DNA from: Leptolyngbya sp. PCC 7375
Lineage (GTDB): Bacteria > Cyanobacteriota > Cyanobacteriia > Phormidesmidales > Phormidesmidaceae
DNA length: 64,000 bases
Assembly (NCBI RefSeq): GCF_000316115.1
Contig: NZ_JH993797.1
Coordinates: forward strand, 2,156,486 to 2,220,485
Reading direction: 5' to 3'
Below, piece by piece: positions 14,893 through 23,433 of this stretch; position 1 is the first letter of the stretch; each line of letters opens with the position of its first letter. A program made the translations under genes and the position numbers. The notes under the pieces were generated by a model. The model made no database searches. It saw only the letters and a list, made by a program, of their open reading frames with translations, and was not told where the DNA came from.

Positions 14893-15876
14893 CTAGGGTG
14901 CAGTAATGGGAGACTGGCTGTTATCCAAATAGCCACGGGATAAAAATGGCAGATCTATTGCCTCAGCCGTGGTGTCTTCTACCTCTAAAGTTAGCCCCGC
15001 GCCTCCGGCTTTAGTACGCAGGTACCCTAAGCCCCAAACACCAGTATCGTCAGCTACTACACTAGTGATTTTGCCCATGGGAGCACCCTCCAGGCTGAGA
15101 GCGGCATCAGCAGGTACCTGCTTGCCCAGCTTAAAGCCCCAAAGTTGTTTCTTCACGCCCTGATAGGTGTTGAGTCGAGCAATGGTTTCCTGGCCGATAT
15201 AACAGCCTTTTTCAAAGGAAACTGTATGCCAGAGTCCAGCTTCCAGGGGGTTATCTTTATCGGTTAATTCTTTCCCAGGCATAGGGCGACCTTGACGAAT
15301 CCGCAGCACTTCCCATTCCTGGGCAGATAGGCAAGATATCTGTTGCTCAATCAGCCAGTTGTGTAGCGCAAGACCGTGCTCTTTAGCACCGATTAAGGTA
15401 TAGCCAGGTATTCCCAAACCGGTTTCTCTGACAACTTGAATTTCAACGTTGCCAGCAGGCCAATTGGCCAAAATATGGCTGTAAGGGGCAGTATCGGGTT
15501 GAGGTAACTCAAGTTTGGTTAAAAGCTGGTCAGTTTCTGGGCCTAGGATTGTAAAGGCAAAGGTTGCTTCGGTTTGATTGCTGAGATTAACTTTGTCGGC
15601 AAAAAAGATATAGCGATCCATCCAGCCGATCAGTTCGTCTGCCATGCCAGGAGATACCATCAGCAGAACACTACTGTCATCTACATAGGCGCTGACTAGA
15701 TCCAGGGTGCGTGCTGTGGATGTAACCAATACTGTTTCACAGCCCTGACCGGGTGCTAATTGTTCAAAGGCATTCGTCGTTTGGTTATGGAGAAAGCGGA
15801 GTCGATCATCTCCAGTGATCTGAATCCGCCCCCAATCTGAGCGATCAATAAATGCAGTAGTAGAGACTTCGACCAT
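14893..15876 (-). CDS. ygfZ: Folate-binding protein YgfZ (GcvT-like, Fe-S cluster maintenance)
   Basis: A 327-residue protein of the aminomethyltransferase GcvT fold. The YgfZ signature is present as EKGCYIGQETIARL near residues 226-239, including the conserved Cys. The N-terminal region DRSDWGRIQITGDDRLRFLHNQTTN is the typical folate-binding barrel start. YgfZ proteins use tetrahydrofolate and support certain Fe-S enzymes and tRNA modification. It is not the glycine-cleavage T protein, which is longer and lacks the KGCYxGQE motif. It lies on the same strand as, and downstream of, the ABC ATPase gene, with 86 bases between them. Confidence 0.9.
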   Translation of the reverse strand: MVEVSTTAFIDRSDWGRIQITGDDRLRFLHNQTTNAFEQLAPGQGCETVLVTSTARTLDLVSAYVDDSSVLLMVSPGMADELIGWMDRYIFFADKVNLSNQTEATFAFTILGPETDQLLTKLELPQPDTAPYSHILANWPAGNVEIQVVRETGLGIPGYTLIGAKEHGLALHNWLIEQQISCLSAQEWEVLRIRQGRPMPGKELTDKDNPLEAGLWHTVSFEKGCYIGQETIARLNTYQGVKKQLWGFKLGKQVPADAALSLEGAPMGKITSVVADDTGVWGLGYLRTKAGGAGLTLEVEDTTAEAIDLPFLSRGYLDNSQSPITAP

Positions 15877-15962
15877 GACAAATGCTGAGACACTACGTGG
15901 TGAAGTTTATACTTTAGAGCCATTTGGGGGTGATTGTGTCCCCTTGATCGGGAAATTAGTGT

Positions 15963-16949
15963 TTAGGTTTTGCTGGGTGCTGTCCCTTGCTGGTTGATTT
16001 GCTGAATAAAAAACGCCTCTAGGGAAAGCCGACTGAGGTCTAGAGTAATCAGACGGCCATTCATCAAGGTGACGCTGGCCATAAAGTCGTTGGGATTCCC
16101 TTGGAGATAACCTTGCCAGTAGCCGCCTTCGAAGGTGAGATTTTGCAGCCATTTTTCTAGAACATCCAGGCTGCCCCCCTGGCCTTTTACAAAATAGGCA
16201 TCGGGAGCCCCGAGTAGCTCATGGAGACTGCCCTGGCAGATCAGTTCACCTTCGTTAAGGATGGCGATGCGATCGCAAATGACTTCCACATCGGCCAAAA
16301 TATGACTATTAAAAAAGATCGTCTTACCCTGGTCTTTCAGCGACAGAATGACTTCCCTTACCAGGTAGCGACCCGTAGGGTCTAGCCCCGACATGGGCTC
16401 ATCTAAGAAAATGATATCTGGATCATTAATTAGGGCTTGGGCCAGGCCGATGCGCTGCAGCATCCCCTTGGAATACTGGCGCAGCTGTTTTTTAATGGCC
16501 GCCTGTCGTGATAAGCCTACCCGATCCAAAAGTTCAGGAATTCGCTCTTTATAGATAGAGGCTGGAATATTAAACAAACCAGCAGAGTAGGTGAGAAATT
16601 CCCAGCCAGTTAGATAGTCATAAAAGTAAGGATTTTCTGGCAAGTAGCCGATTTGCTGCTTAACAGTTGGGTTGCCAGCAGGCTGATTAAGCAGCTGAGC
16701 ACTGCCTGAAGAGGGACGGATAATACCTAAAAGCAGTTTGAGGAGTGTGGTTTTGCCAGCACCGTTTGGGCCTAATAACCCAAACGTTTCTCCTTGATAT
16801 ATCTCCAAGGAACAATGCTGTAGTGAGGTGATCTTTTGATTTAGCCAAAAACCCGTGCGATAGGTCTTACTCAGATCCTGAGTTTTAACGATAACCGGAC
16901 GATGCACAATGGCAGACGGGTTAGCACCAGTGGGAAAAACGGTGTCCAT
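15963..16949 (-). CDS. ABC transporter ATP-binding protein (ABC-2 export type)
   Basis: The ATPase subunit of an ABC exporter, about 328 residues from the ATG at 16947-16949. A GTG 13 codons upstream (16988) is also open. Walker A is GPNGAGKTT, the signature is YSKGMLQRIGLAQAL, Walker B is IIFLDEPMSGLDPTGR, and the switch His is NSHILADVE. The C-terminal extension of about 90 residues is typical of ABC-2/NatA-type ATPases. No permease is next to it. Two ABC-2 permeases without an ATPase lie 27-30 kb away (42982 and 45063), but nothing in the sequence proves that they pair. The substrate is unknown. Confidence 0.9.
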   Translation of the reverse strand: MDTVFPTGANPSAIVHRPVIVKTQDLSKTYRTGFWLNQKITSLQHCSLEIYQGETFGLLGPNGAGKTTLLKLLLGIIRPSSGSAQLLNQPAGNPTVKQQIGYLPENPYFYDYLTGWEFLTYSAGLFNIPASIYKERIPELLDRVGLSRQAAIKKQLRQYSKGMLQRIGLAQALINDPDIIFLDEPMSGLDPTGRYLVREVILSLKDQGKTIFFNSHILADVEVICDRIAILNEGELICQGSLHELLGAPDAYFVKGQGGSLDVLEKWLQNLTFEGGYWQGYLQGNPNDFMASVTLMNGRLITLDLSRLSLEAFFIQQINQQGTAPSKT

Positions 16950-17112
16950 TAACTCACAAAATACGACCCTTAACGGGGCGCTGCACACATTAGGTATGGT
17001 CTAGTCGGTATAGTTGAGAAGGGGGTAGATTCTCAATAACCTAGATTAGGTTATCAGAGCGTTTAAATAGCCCTGTCATACTATGCCAAAACGTTAGACT
17101 ACCTCTTTTAAT

Positions 17113-17274
17113 ATGGATCGTTCAAAAATTGTTGCGATTATTACGGGTGCAATTTCATTAGTATTAGCCATTGCCTATTTATTACTGGTGCAGATGCTGG
17201 ATTTTCGTGGCGAAATGGTACCAGCACCGATGGGTAGTTTGGTGCAGGGTTGGGGGAATTTCTTGGTCAGTTAA
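17113..17274 (+). CDS. Small single-pass membrane protein (53 aa)
   Basis: An open frame starting MDRSKIVAIITGAISLVLAI, with one membrane segment at about residues 6-27 (VAIITGAISLVLAIAYLLLV). It is followed by QMLDFRGEMVPAPMG and a short amphipathic tail. The layout is compact: positive N-terminus, single helix, short proline-containing tail. I believe similar short proteins are widespread in cyanobacteria, but I cannot name the family. It is divergent from the ABC ATPase gene and followed by a palindromic repeat (17284-17313). The charge pattern and hydrophobic core make a chance ORF less likely. Confidence 0.6.
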   Translation: MDRSKIVAIITGAISLVLAIAYLLLVQMLDFRGEMVPAPMGSLVQGWGNFLVS

Positions 17275-17283
17275 AAGAAATTC

Positions 17284-17313
17284 TGTAGGAGCGTACTGCT
17301 GTACGCCCCTACA
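17284..17313. repeat. Palindromic repeat, TGTAGG-GCGTAC type
   Basis: A 13-bp inverted repeat with a 4-nt loop and one mismatch (TGTAGGAGCGTAC / GTACGCCCCTACA). It lies 9 bases after the 53-residue ORF. It is related to the palindrome at 44971-45016, sharing TTGTAGGGGCGT-like arms. Confidence 0.7.
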
Positions 17314-17345
17314 AAAATAATTCTGTATTTTTCAATTCCTTTTCC

Positions 17346-18299
17346 TTAGCTGGCATCCCTCAGCCAGGCCGATAAATCCCGTTGCAAAAGATCCTGGAGT
17401 TTCAGAATATCTTCGCGATAGTACTGTTGTAGGAGGAGCATGTCTTCCTCTGTGAACTTCGCTTTGTTCTTGTCTTGGGAATTTATGGAAATCAGCTTTT
17501 CACGCAGCTGATGTCTCAGATCTGTGGGAACGAGCTGCATGATGCCAGTGGCAACCGTGCGGATGGGGTTTTGGGTTTTGAGTAGGCGATTGAGTGCTTG
17601 GTTCTTGGGAACTTTGGCTGTTTGGGCCTTTTTAGCGGTATTTGCTACAAAATCAGCGTTTACACCAATGGATTGATAGATGCCCTGCATAAAGGTTTGA
17701 GAGTTTTTGCGCAGGTCGTCATAGAGGAAGACATCTATGCGGTTGCGATCGCACACATCAAAAAAGTGCTTTAGGGATTTGTAATATTTTCCCTTTAGCA
17801 ACACATAGGACGTGTCGCCACGGCTGCGGACTTGTTCCGCCAGAGGCGTCTGTTTGCCAATGGCGTCGCGCCTGTTCATTAAATAGTCAGAACAGGCCCG
17901 TTCTACGGGATTACGTAGTACGGCAATCAGTCTGGCTTTGGGTAAACGCTGTTGAATCAGCTCAGCCGAGGTTTGGTAGTTGAGCATGTAGTTGGGAGAC
18001 ACCTCCCCCAGGGCCAGATGCTCATCGGTTGCCCCATCAAATAGCTGGGTATATAGGTCCCAACTAACAAGTCCATTTTTTTTACGGCGTTTCATCTCAG
18101 CCGAGGCATTGTCCCAGTCCTTGTTAAAGAAGTCTGTTTCTTTAACCGGGCTCATGTACACCTGGGGATGCTGCTTTAGATAGTTATATATAGATGTCGT
18201 CCCTGCTTTTTGCACACCAATAATTAGAAACGTTGGTGTGCGCTTGGCGACAGCTGACTGAATAATACTGGAGGCAGGCTGCGCGTTGTTAGCGGTCAT
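17346..18299 (-). CDS. Sulfotransferase domain protein (PAPS-dependent)
   Basis: Likely transfers a sulfuryl group from 3'-phosphoadenylyl sulfate to an acceptor such as a polysaccharide or lipid. It has 317 residues. The 5'-phosphosulfate loop is VQKAGTTSIYNYLKQHP near residue 28, followed by KETDFFN. The 3'-phosphate site is LRNPVERACSDYLMNRRD near residues 127-144. No signal peptide or membrane segment is seen, so a cytoplasmic enzyme is likely. Neighbouring genes are unrelated and give no hint of the acceptor. The sequence resembles bacterial heparan-sulfate-type sulfotransferases, and the specificity cannot be read. Confidence 0.88.
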   Translation of the reverse strand: MTANNAQPASSIIQSAVAKRTPTFLIIGVQKAGTTSIYNYLKQHPQVYMSPVKETDFFNKDWDNASAEMKRRKKNGLVSWDLYTQLFDGATDEHLALGEVSPNYMLNYQTSAELIQQRLPKARLIAVLRNPVERACSDYLMNRRDAIGKQTPLAEQVRSRGDTSYVLLKGKYYKSLKHFFDVCDRNRIDVFLYDDLRKNSQTFMQGIYQSIGVNADFVANTAKKAQTAKVPKNQALNRLLKTQNPIRTVATGIMQLVPTDLRHQLREKLISINSQDKNKAKFTEEDMLLLQQYYREDILKLQDLLQRDLSAWLRDAS

Positions 18300-18397
18300 T
18301 GTTAATCAGGGCTGAGTAGATTGGGGCTAGGACAATTTAAATATCTATTGTCGTTATCTCTAGGGTGTAGAGATGTATCAAAAGGGCTTAAGGAGTA

Positions 18398-18423
18398 TTA
18401 ATCTGACGATGCCATCAGATTAA
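18398..18423 (-). terminator. Hairpin after the GTPase gene
   Basis: A 9-bp stem (TTAATCTGA / TCAGATTAA) with an 8-nt loop, 105 bases beyond the GTPase stop codon. There is no T-run, so termination is uncertain. Confidence 0.4.
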
Positions 18424-18528
18424 TCGCTGTATCACCATTCTATGGACAAGTTTTCCTTATAGATAGTCATTTTGGGTAACTTCATCTCTGTTACATAAAC
18501 CTGATCCGTAGTGGGCTCAGCAGTGGGT

Positions 18529-19968
18529 TCAACTACGAACAGAGGCGATGGCTTGCTGAATAAATTGTTGAACGATTTGGTCGCGACGGTTGAGCTGGTA
18601 GTGCTTTTCCAAAACGGCTTGCATACCGCCATCACCCCAATTCTGTTGGTTTTCAAAATAGTCCACAAAACTTTTGCCCGCGATGCGGGTTAAATAGGCG
18701 GCGCTCACACCCTGTAAAAGTTTTCCAGCGACGGCTGTGGCCAGATTTGCCTGGAGTCCAACGGTTAATAGTTTGAGTGCTCCTTTAACCAGGCCCAAGC
18801 TGCCCATGGTTTTGGCTAACGAGATCGCTAGGGTGCGGGCATCTTCGATGCTGACGGAGATGCCATAAACCTGACCCAATTCCACCACCATTTGGGTATT
18901 CACGGCGGCGGTGGCGAGCATATCCACGACGGGTAGCGGTGTGGCTGCCAATACCCCTGCCCCAATCCACTGATAGCGGTCGATAATGGCCTCAGCCTGT
19001 TGCTGACGTTGTTGGGTGAGCAGCTGTCGTGCTTCTATGCTCAGCCGCTGGGACTGTAACAAAATGTTGTTGGCAATCAGGTCACGACCTTCGGCCCGAA
19101 GAATGGCGATAATGCGGTCGATGAGGGGCTGAATGTAGGGGGTGGGGTCGTCTTTGGGATGGGCTGCGATCGCAACCACATCCTCACCCTCCATCTGCTG
19201 TCCGATCCGTTGCCGCAGTCGACTCACCAATAGCGCCACCTCATCATCGGTGTAAAGATCAATCTTGTTCAGCACTAGCAAGGTGCGCTTACCCACTGCT
19301 AGCAACTGCATCAAAATCTCATACTGCGCCCGATGCAAGTCGTTGTCGATTACATACAGCAATAGGTCAGCCTGGGTTGCGAGTTCTCGGGTGTTTTGAT
19401 CTGCCGCACCAACATCGAGTAAACCGGGACTATCACTGAGGATGATTTCCCCATCAATGGCCGGAATAGCTATCCGGTAATCTTGCTGTTGAGTCGTTGT
19501 CCCCTTAGTAACCGCTGTTTCTCCAGCCATTTCTCCCATTAGGGCATTGGCCAGAGATGTCTTACCTGCTGAGCCGCTGCCCACAATTACTAAATGCAGC
19601 CGCTGTTGTTCAAAGGCATGGGTTACGGTTTTCGCCCGTTGGACTAACGCTTGCCGCGCAACTTCATCTTGGATTTGGCTGAGCTGTTGATCCAGACTTT
19701 GCAGTTGGGCAACGGCAGCTTCGCTGGTGGTTTTGGGTAATGGTGGCGGCTGGGCACGGTGACGCGGACGCAAAAACAGCCAGCCATAATAAGCAACTAC
19801 CCCCAGCGCGGCTAGCATAAGCACCACGATCAAACTAGTGATTGCCTGAGCCAACCATGGATGTAAGTTAGACAGGCCAGCATAGAGAGTCCCCAAGGTG
19901 CTGATCAGCCATAACAGCAAACCGAGAAAAATCAAACCTGCAATAGCGATGATTAGAGGTCGACGCAT
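18529..19968 (-). CDS. Membrane-associated GTPase with C-terminal DUF697 domain
   Basis: A 479-residue protein. Two hydrophobic segments lie at about residues 5-28 and 40-68. A Gln-rich coiled-coil stretch follows at about 80-115. The dynamin/Era-like G domain spans about 120-300: G1 is GSGSAGKTSLANAL, the switch region is TKGTTTQQQ, G3 is LSDSPGLLD and G4 is LNKIDLY. The C-terminal half (about 325-470) is a DUF697-type domain with several hydrophobic helices. Proteins of this build are conserved in cyanobacteria and have no settled function; a role in membrane or envelope maintenance is inferred. It stands alone on this strand. The nearby frame at 18432-18668 is a shadow. Confidence 0.85.
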   Translation of the reverse strand: MRRPLIIAIAGLIFLGLLLWLISTLGTLYAGLSNLHPWLAQAITSLIVVLMLAALGVVAYYGWLFLRPRHRAQPPPLPKTTSEAAVAQLQSLDQQLSQIQDEVARQALVQRAKTVTHAFEQQRLHLVIVGSGSAGKTSLANALMGEMAGETAVTKGTTTQQQDYRIAIPAIDGEIILSDSPGLLDVGAADQNTRELATQADLLLYVIDNDLHRAQYEILMQLLAVGKRTLLVLNKIDLYTDDEVALLVSRLRQRIGQQMEGEDVVAIAAHPKDDPTPYIQPLIDRIIAILRAEGRDLIANNILLQSQRLSIEARQLLTQQRQQQAEAIIDRYQWIGAGVLAATPLPVVDMLATAAVNTQMVVELGQVYGISVSIEDARTLAISLAKTMGSLGLVKGALKLLTVGLQANLATAVAGKLLQGVSAAYLTRIAGKSFVDYFENQQNWGDGGMQAVLEKHYQLNRRDQIVQQFIQQAIASVRS

Positions 19969-20148
19969 AGATGGTGCTCGCTGTCGCTAGGTGACATCGC
20001 TGATTATCGCTGATTGAATATTAGACATATAGCCTAAATTCATAAAATGAAGTTGCCAATTTTTTACCTGAGTTAGTGTAGCGTCCTACTATACACAAGG
20101 CGGATGAGTGTCGCCAATTGTTGCTAACCAAGGACATCTTTAATTCCC

Positions 20149-20661
20149 ATGGGAATATTTGATCAAGTAATGGGAGCCATTCAGGACCCCAATCGTGAAG
20201 CTAGCATCGGTCAGCTTGGCCAAATTGTATCGATGGCGCAGCAGGTTGCTCAGTCAAACAACGCTAACACCTCAGCAACTCAGCAGGCTGCCTCTGTGGT
20301 GGGTGGCTTTGTTCAATCGGCACTGCGGGAAAAACAACAAACCCAGGGTATGGAGGCTGTTCTTGACTTAGTAAAACAGGGTACGACAGATGGTGCTGGT
20401 GTACTCCCTCAACTATTTAGCCCTGCACAGCAAAGTGCGGTGGCAGCAGCCGTAGCTGAAAAAACGGGCCTCGATGCTAATCAGGTGCAGGCTATGCTGC
20501 CTATGGTGATTCCCATTGTGATGAAGTTTCTTAATCAGGGAGCTGCTAAGTCTGGGACTCAAGCCCAAGGCAATCCGCTGGTCACCGCTTTCCTTGATGG
20601 CGATGGCGATGGCGATGTGGATATGGGTGATATTTTGAAAATGGCCGGTCGATTTATGTAA
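20149..20661 (+). CDS. DUF937 family protein with C-terminal Asp/Gly calcium-loop-like end
   Basis: A 170-residue protein of the DUF937/YidB-like group. It is Ala/Gln-rich and helical, with repeats like VGGFVQSAL, GVLPQLFSP and VQAMLPMVIPIVMKFLNQG. The C-terminus ends in LDGDGDGDVDMGDILKMAGRFM, which resembles a dockerin/EF-hand-like loop and could bind calcium. There is no signal peptide. The function of the family is unknown. It is followed on the same strand by a PsiE-like gene 177 bases later, across a low-complexity spacer (about 20685-20800). The start has AAGGA 13 bases before the ATG. Confidence 0.85.
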   Translation: MGIFDQVMGAIQDPNREASIGQLGQIVSMAQQVAQSNNANTSATQQAASVVGGFVQSALREKQQTQGMEAVLDLVKQGTTDGAGVLPQLFSPAQQSAVAAAVAEKTGLDANQVQAMLPMVIPIVMKFLNQGAAKSGTQAQGNPLVTAFLDGDGDGDVDMGDILKMAGRFM

Positions 20662-20838
20662 ATAGGCCCACTACAGGGAGTAAGCAATGGGCAATGGGGG
20701 GGATCTTAACTGCTTATCAGCACCCTAATAATTTGACGCCTCAAAGCCCACTCCCTATTCATCACTCCCTATTCCCCGCTCCCCACCATCTGCCTTGTAT
20801 AGTGCTTCTAGAGGGGATCCGTTTTCTGGAGCATCTGT

Positions 20839-21291
20839 ATGGGCAGTAATAGAAATGGCAAGCGATGGAGTTGGTTAAGTGCTGAAAGCTTTCTCCACGG
20901 TATTGATGGCATAGAAACTATTGTTTCGAAGCTGTTATCCATTGCCATGCTGGTGGTGATCTTTGTGATCATGGTTGACCTGGTTCGGTTTTTAGCGGTG
21001 GCATTATTAGAGCCTAGCCCTTCAGGCTTTTTTAAAAACACCCTCAGTGAAATTTTTGGCCTATTTCTGAGCGTCTTAATTGCCCTAGAAATTTTGGAAA
21101 ATATCACCGCCTATCTAAAGAAGCATGTGGTGCAGGTAGAGCTGGTGATCGTTACCTCACTGACAGCGGTGGCACGTAAAATCATTATCTTGGATCTAGA
21201 AAAGGTAACCGGTATTAGCCTTATTGGTTTGGCAGTTGCGATTCTCGCCCTGTCAATTAGTTATTGGATTGTGAGAAATATCCATAGCTAA
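20839..21291 (+). CDS. PsiE-like phosphate-starvation-inducible membrane protein
   Basis: A 150-residue inner-membrane protein with four hydrophobic segments at about residues 30-52, 70-92, 100-118 and 125-146. The core (IVMVDLVRFL... LFLSVLIALEILENITAYLKKHVVQVELVI) matches the PsiE family, in which the LIALEI/ENIxxYL and QVExVIxxxLTAVARKIIIL parts are conserved. The cellular role of PsiE is unknown beyond induction by phosphate limitation in E. coli. No Pho box was recognised upstream. It is convergent with the alcohol dehydrogenase gene, 34 bases away. Confidence 0.85.
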   Translation: MGSNRNGKRWSWLSAESFLHGIDGIETIVSKLLSIAMLVVIFVIMVDLVRFLAVALLEPSPSGFFKNTLSEIFGLFLSVLIALEILENITAYLKKHVVQVELVIVTSLTAVARKIIILDLEKVTGISLIGLAVAILALSISYWIVRNIHS

Positions 21292-21325
21292 ATTTTGGGA
21301 TAGTGGCATTTAGTTGCCACATGAT

Positions 21326-22510
21326 TTAAATACGAGAGAGTACAAGATTGCTAATCTCGTTTTGAGTTAGTTGAACAGGGTTATTGCGATTACGAGTTTT
21401 TGCCACGATTCGTTTTAAATCTGACACTTCGACGCCATACTCACTTAACTTAGGTATTTCAAGTTTCTCGGTCCAATTCCACAAAATCTGACACAGTGAC
21501 TCTCCATACTCAGCTGGCTTTTTCCCTGGCTCGCCATCTAGGAAAGTTCCCAGCTTAACCATCTTGTCTACTGCTGGATTCTTCGGCTCTCGTTCTAAAA
21601 GCGCTTGCCAATTTGTCTGGTTGGCAGGGGCTAGGAGAGTGCCACAGACAACACCATGGGGTATGGGGAAAAGGCCACCCAATGGTGAGGCTAATCCATG
21701 GACAATGCCCAGCCCCGCATTGGCTAGGCAAATGCCTGAGAGCATTGAACCGTAGGCCATGGCCTCACGCACGGTTAAATCGGCAGCATCGTCACCGCAG
21801 GCTGCCAATAGATTTGGACCAATGGCGGTTAAACCACTCCAAGCCAAGGCATCTGTCATGGGGCTAGCGGTAGGGGACAGATAGGGTTCGAGGAGTTGAG
21901 TAAATGCATCTAAACCGCAGGCAGCCGTAATATGGGGTGGACAGGTAATTAACAGCTCGCTATCGACAATTACACCGTCAGGAATCAGATTTTCATGGCG
22001 GATAGATTTTTTAAAACCCTGGGGACCCACTTTACTAATGACGGCGTTTTTGGTCATTTCGCTGCCCGTGCCAGAGGTGGTGGGCAGCGCTAGATAAGGG
22101 ATTTTCTCTCCACTGTGGGCAATGCCTTTACCCACGCCTTCCAGGTGATCCATGATGGAATTTCCATGGGGCAGCATGGCCGAAATTGCCTTACCTGCAT
22201 CGACTACGCTACCGCCTCCAATACCGACTACTGCCTGAATTCCCTTATCTCTGTAGGTTTTGCAAATGCCGTCAATGAAAGCAGGTGTCGGTTCCCCGGT
22301 GCAGCTGATAATTTCGTAGGTTAGTCCGACTTGTTGGAGGCTTGCCTCAATTTGAGCTAGCTTACCCGTTTTTTGCAGAGACTGCCCACCAATGACGAGC
22401 AACAGTCGCGACAGCCCTCTCTTTTTTAGCCAGGAAGGGATTAACTGTCGTTTGCCAGCGCCAAAATAAATTGGGGGCACTTTGGCAAAGCTAAAGTCTG
22501 CAAATACCAT
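21326..22510 (-). CDS. Iron-containing (group III) alcohol dehydrogenase
   Basis: A 394-residue NAD(P)-dependent dehydrogenase of the Fe-ADH family. The dinucleotide-binding GIGGGSVVDAGKAI lies at about residues 96-109, and PTTSGTGSE follows near 143. In the C-terminal metal site, His residues are seen in GLGIVHGLASPLGG and PIPHGVVCG. The region normally reading D-A-L-T-H is D-A-F-T-Q (CGLDAFTQLLEPYLS), so one usual metal-ligand His is Gln. I have the impression this occurs in a natural subgroup of the family, but metal content is uncertain. It follows an ABM monooxygenase gene by 20 bases, so the two are probably one operon. Substrate unknown. Confidence 0.88.
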   Translation of the reverse strand: MVFADFSFAKVPPIYFGAGKRQLIPSWLKKRGLSRLLLVIGGQSLQKTGKLAQIEASLQQVGLTYEIISCTGEPTPAFIDGICKTYRDKGIQAVVGIGGGSVVDAGKAISAMLPHGNSIMDHLEGVGKGIAHSGEKIPYLALPTTSGTGSEMTKNAVISKVGPQGFKKSIRHENLIPDGVIVDSELLITCPPHITAACGLDAFTQLLEPYLSPTASPMTDALAWSGLTAIGPNLLAACGDDAADLTVREAMAYGSMLSGICLANAGLGIVHGLASPLGGLFPIPHGVVCGTLLAPANQTNWQALLEREPKNPAVDKMVKLGTFLDGEPGKKPAEYGESLCQILWNWTEKLEIPKLSEYGVEVSDLKRIVAKTRNRNNPVQLTQNEISNLVLSRI

Positions 22511-22530
22511 GGAGTTTCTCCAGTTGCCGT

Positions 22531-22821
22531 TTAAGGAGCAATGACGTTGTAAGGCTTACCCTGCCGAGGCTGAGCCATCCAAGGAGCAACGGTTTCACGC
22601 CAGGTCAGATAATGCTCGGTTTGCTTATGGGCAGCAGCCCCTGCTGCGGTTTCGTAAGCCTCGTAGAGCATAAATTTGGTTGGCTCATCTGGATCCTGCA
22701 AAAAATCGAACCTGATGTTAGCCATTTCTTGCACCGAGCCAGTATGGTTTGCCTTTGTGGCCACAATGAAATCATCCACATGTTCTGGTTTTACAAACAC
22801 ATGAACGCAGGTTACAACCAT
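22531..22821 (-). CDS. ABM-domain monooxygenase (YgiN/LsrG-like)
   Basis: A 96-residue single-domain antibiotic-biosynthesis-monooxygenase fold protein. The N-terminal strand is VTCVHVFVKPEHVDDFI. A central GSVQEMANIRFDFLQDPDEP and KFMLYEAYETAAGAAAHKQTEHY carry the His and Glu/Tyr residues typical of the family. Such proteins act as cofactor-free quinol monooxygenases or aldehyde/ketone-processing dimers. It lies immediately upstream of the iron alcohol dehydrogenase, so a joint role in aldehyde or quinone turnover is plausible. An AAGGAGA sequence sits just ahead of the start, supporting this ATG. Confidence 0.87.
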   Translation of the reverse strand: MVVTCVHVFVKPEHVDDFIVATKANHTGSVQEMANIRFDFLQDPDEPTKFMLYEAYETAAGAAAHKQTEHYLTWRETVAPWMAQPRQGKPYNVIAP

Positions 22822-23082
22822 AGATGTCTCCTTATAGGGGTGAGTCGTGAATAGTGAGTCGTGAATAGCGAGTTAGATTAAGACCACTCACCACTCACCG
22901 CTCACTGTCCTATCCAAAATTTTGCTCTTTATACCGATATTCAACTGATAGCAGTAACCTGGTGCAACAAAAGTTGCAAAAACTTACCTGGCCAGAGCTG
23001 AGAACCTAAAACTTTATGACAGTGGCGTTTCTGCGTAGAGGCTGGGGTTACGATCACAAAGCAATTCTCATCGTTAGTTTTC
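22822..23082. other. Intergenic region with GTGAGTCGTGAATAG repeats
   Basis: Short repeated units (gtgagtcgtgaata, then gaccactcaccactcaccgctcac) lie at about 22840-22905 and can pair with each other. No gene is seen. The divergent promoters of the ABM gene and the 116-residue ORF must be here. Confidence 0.45.
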
Positions 23083-23433
23083 ATGGCTTCTCAACTCACC
23101 CTCAATCTGGTTCAAGGTTCAGTTCAGTTTAGTTTTTCCGTCGCGGCAGCCCAAGAACTGAAGTCAGCATTAGTGACCCTGACCCAAACTCTGAAAACCT
23201 CCGCAGCAGCTACGGTGGGTGCGGGTAGACCTAAGCCAGTTAAACCAACAGAATATCGCCACACTGGGGATGTATTTTTGGAAATTTTCTGTAACCCCAA
23301 TATTTGGCCTAGCCCTTTTGCAGCCAAGCTTTTGATTACCGTGCGAGACGAACACATACGCCTGACGACCGAGGCTGAGCTAACACGCATTATTGAAGAT
23401 GTGAATCTTTATTTAGAGGCGAATGATGGTTAG
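23083..23433 (+). CDS. Hypothetical protein (116 aa)
   Basis: Family not recognised. A soluble 116-residue product with a beta-rich N-terminus (LTLNLVQGSVQFSFSV), then an Ala/Thr helix, a proline-containing linker and an acidic C-terminal helix (LTRIIEDVNLYLEAND). No signal peptide or membrane segment is visible. It converges on the TPR-CHAT gene with the two stop codons overlapping by 4 bases. That tight packing and the ordinary composition support it as a real gene. Confidence 0.6.
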   Translation: MASQLTLNLVQGSVQFSFSVAAAQELKSALVTLTQTLKTSAAATVGAGRPKPVKPTEYRHTGDVFLEIFCNPNIWPSPFAAKLLITVRDEHIRLTTEAELTRIIEDVNLYLEANDG

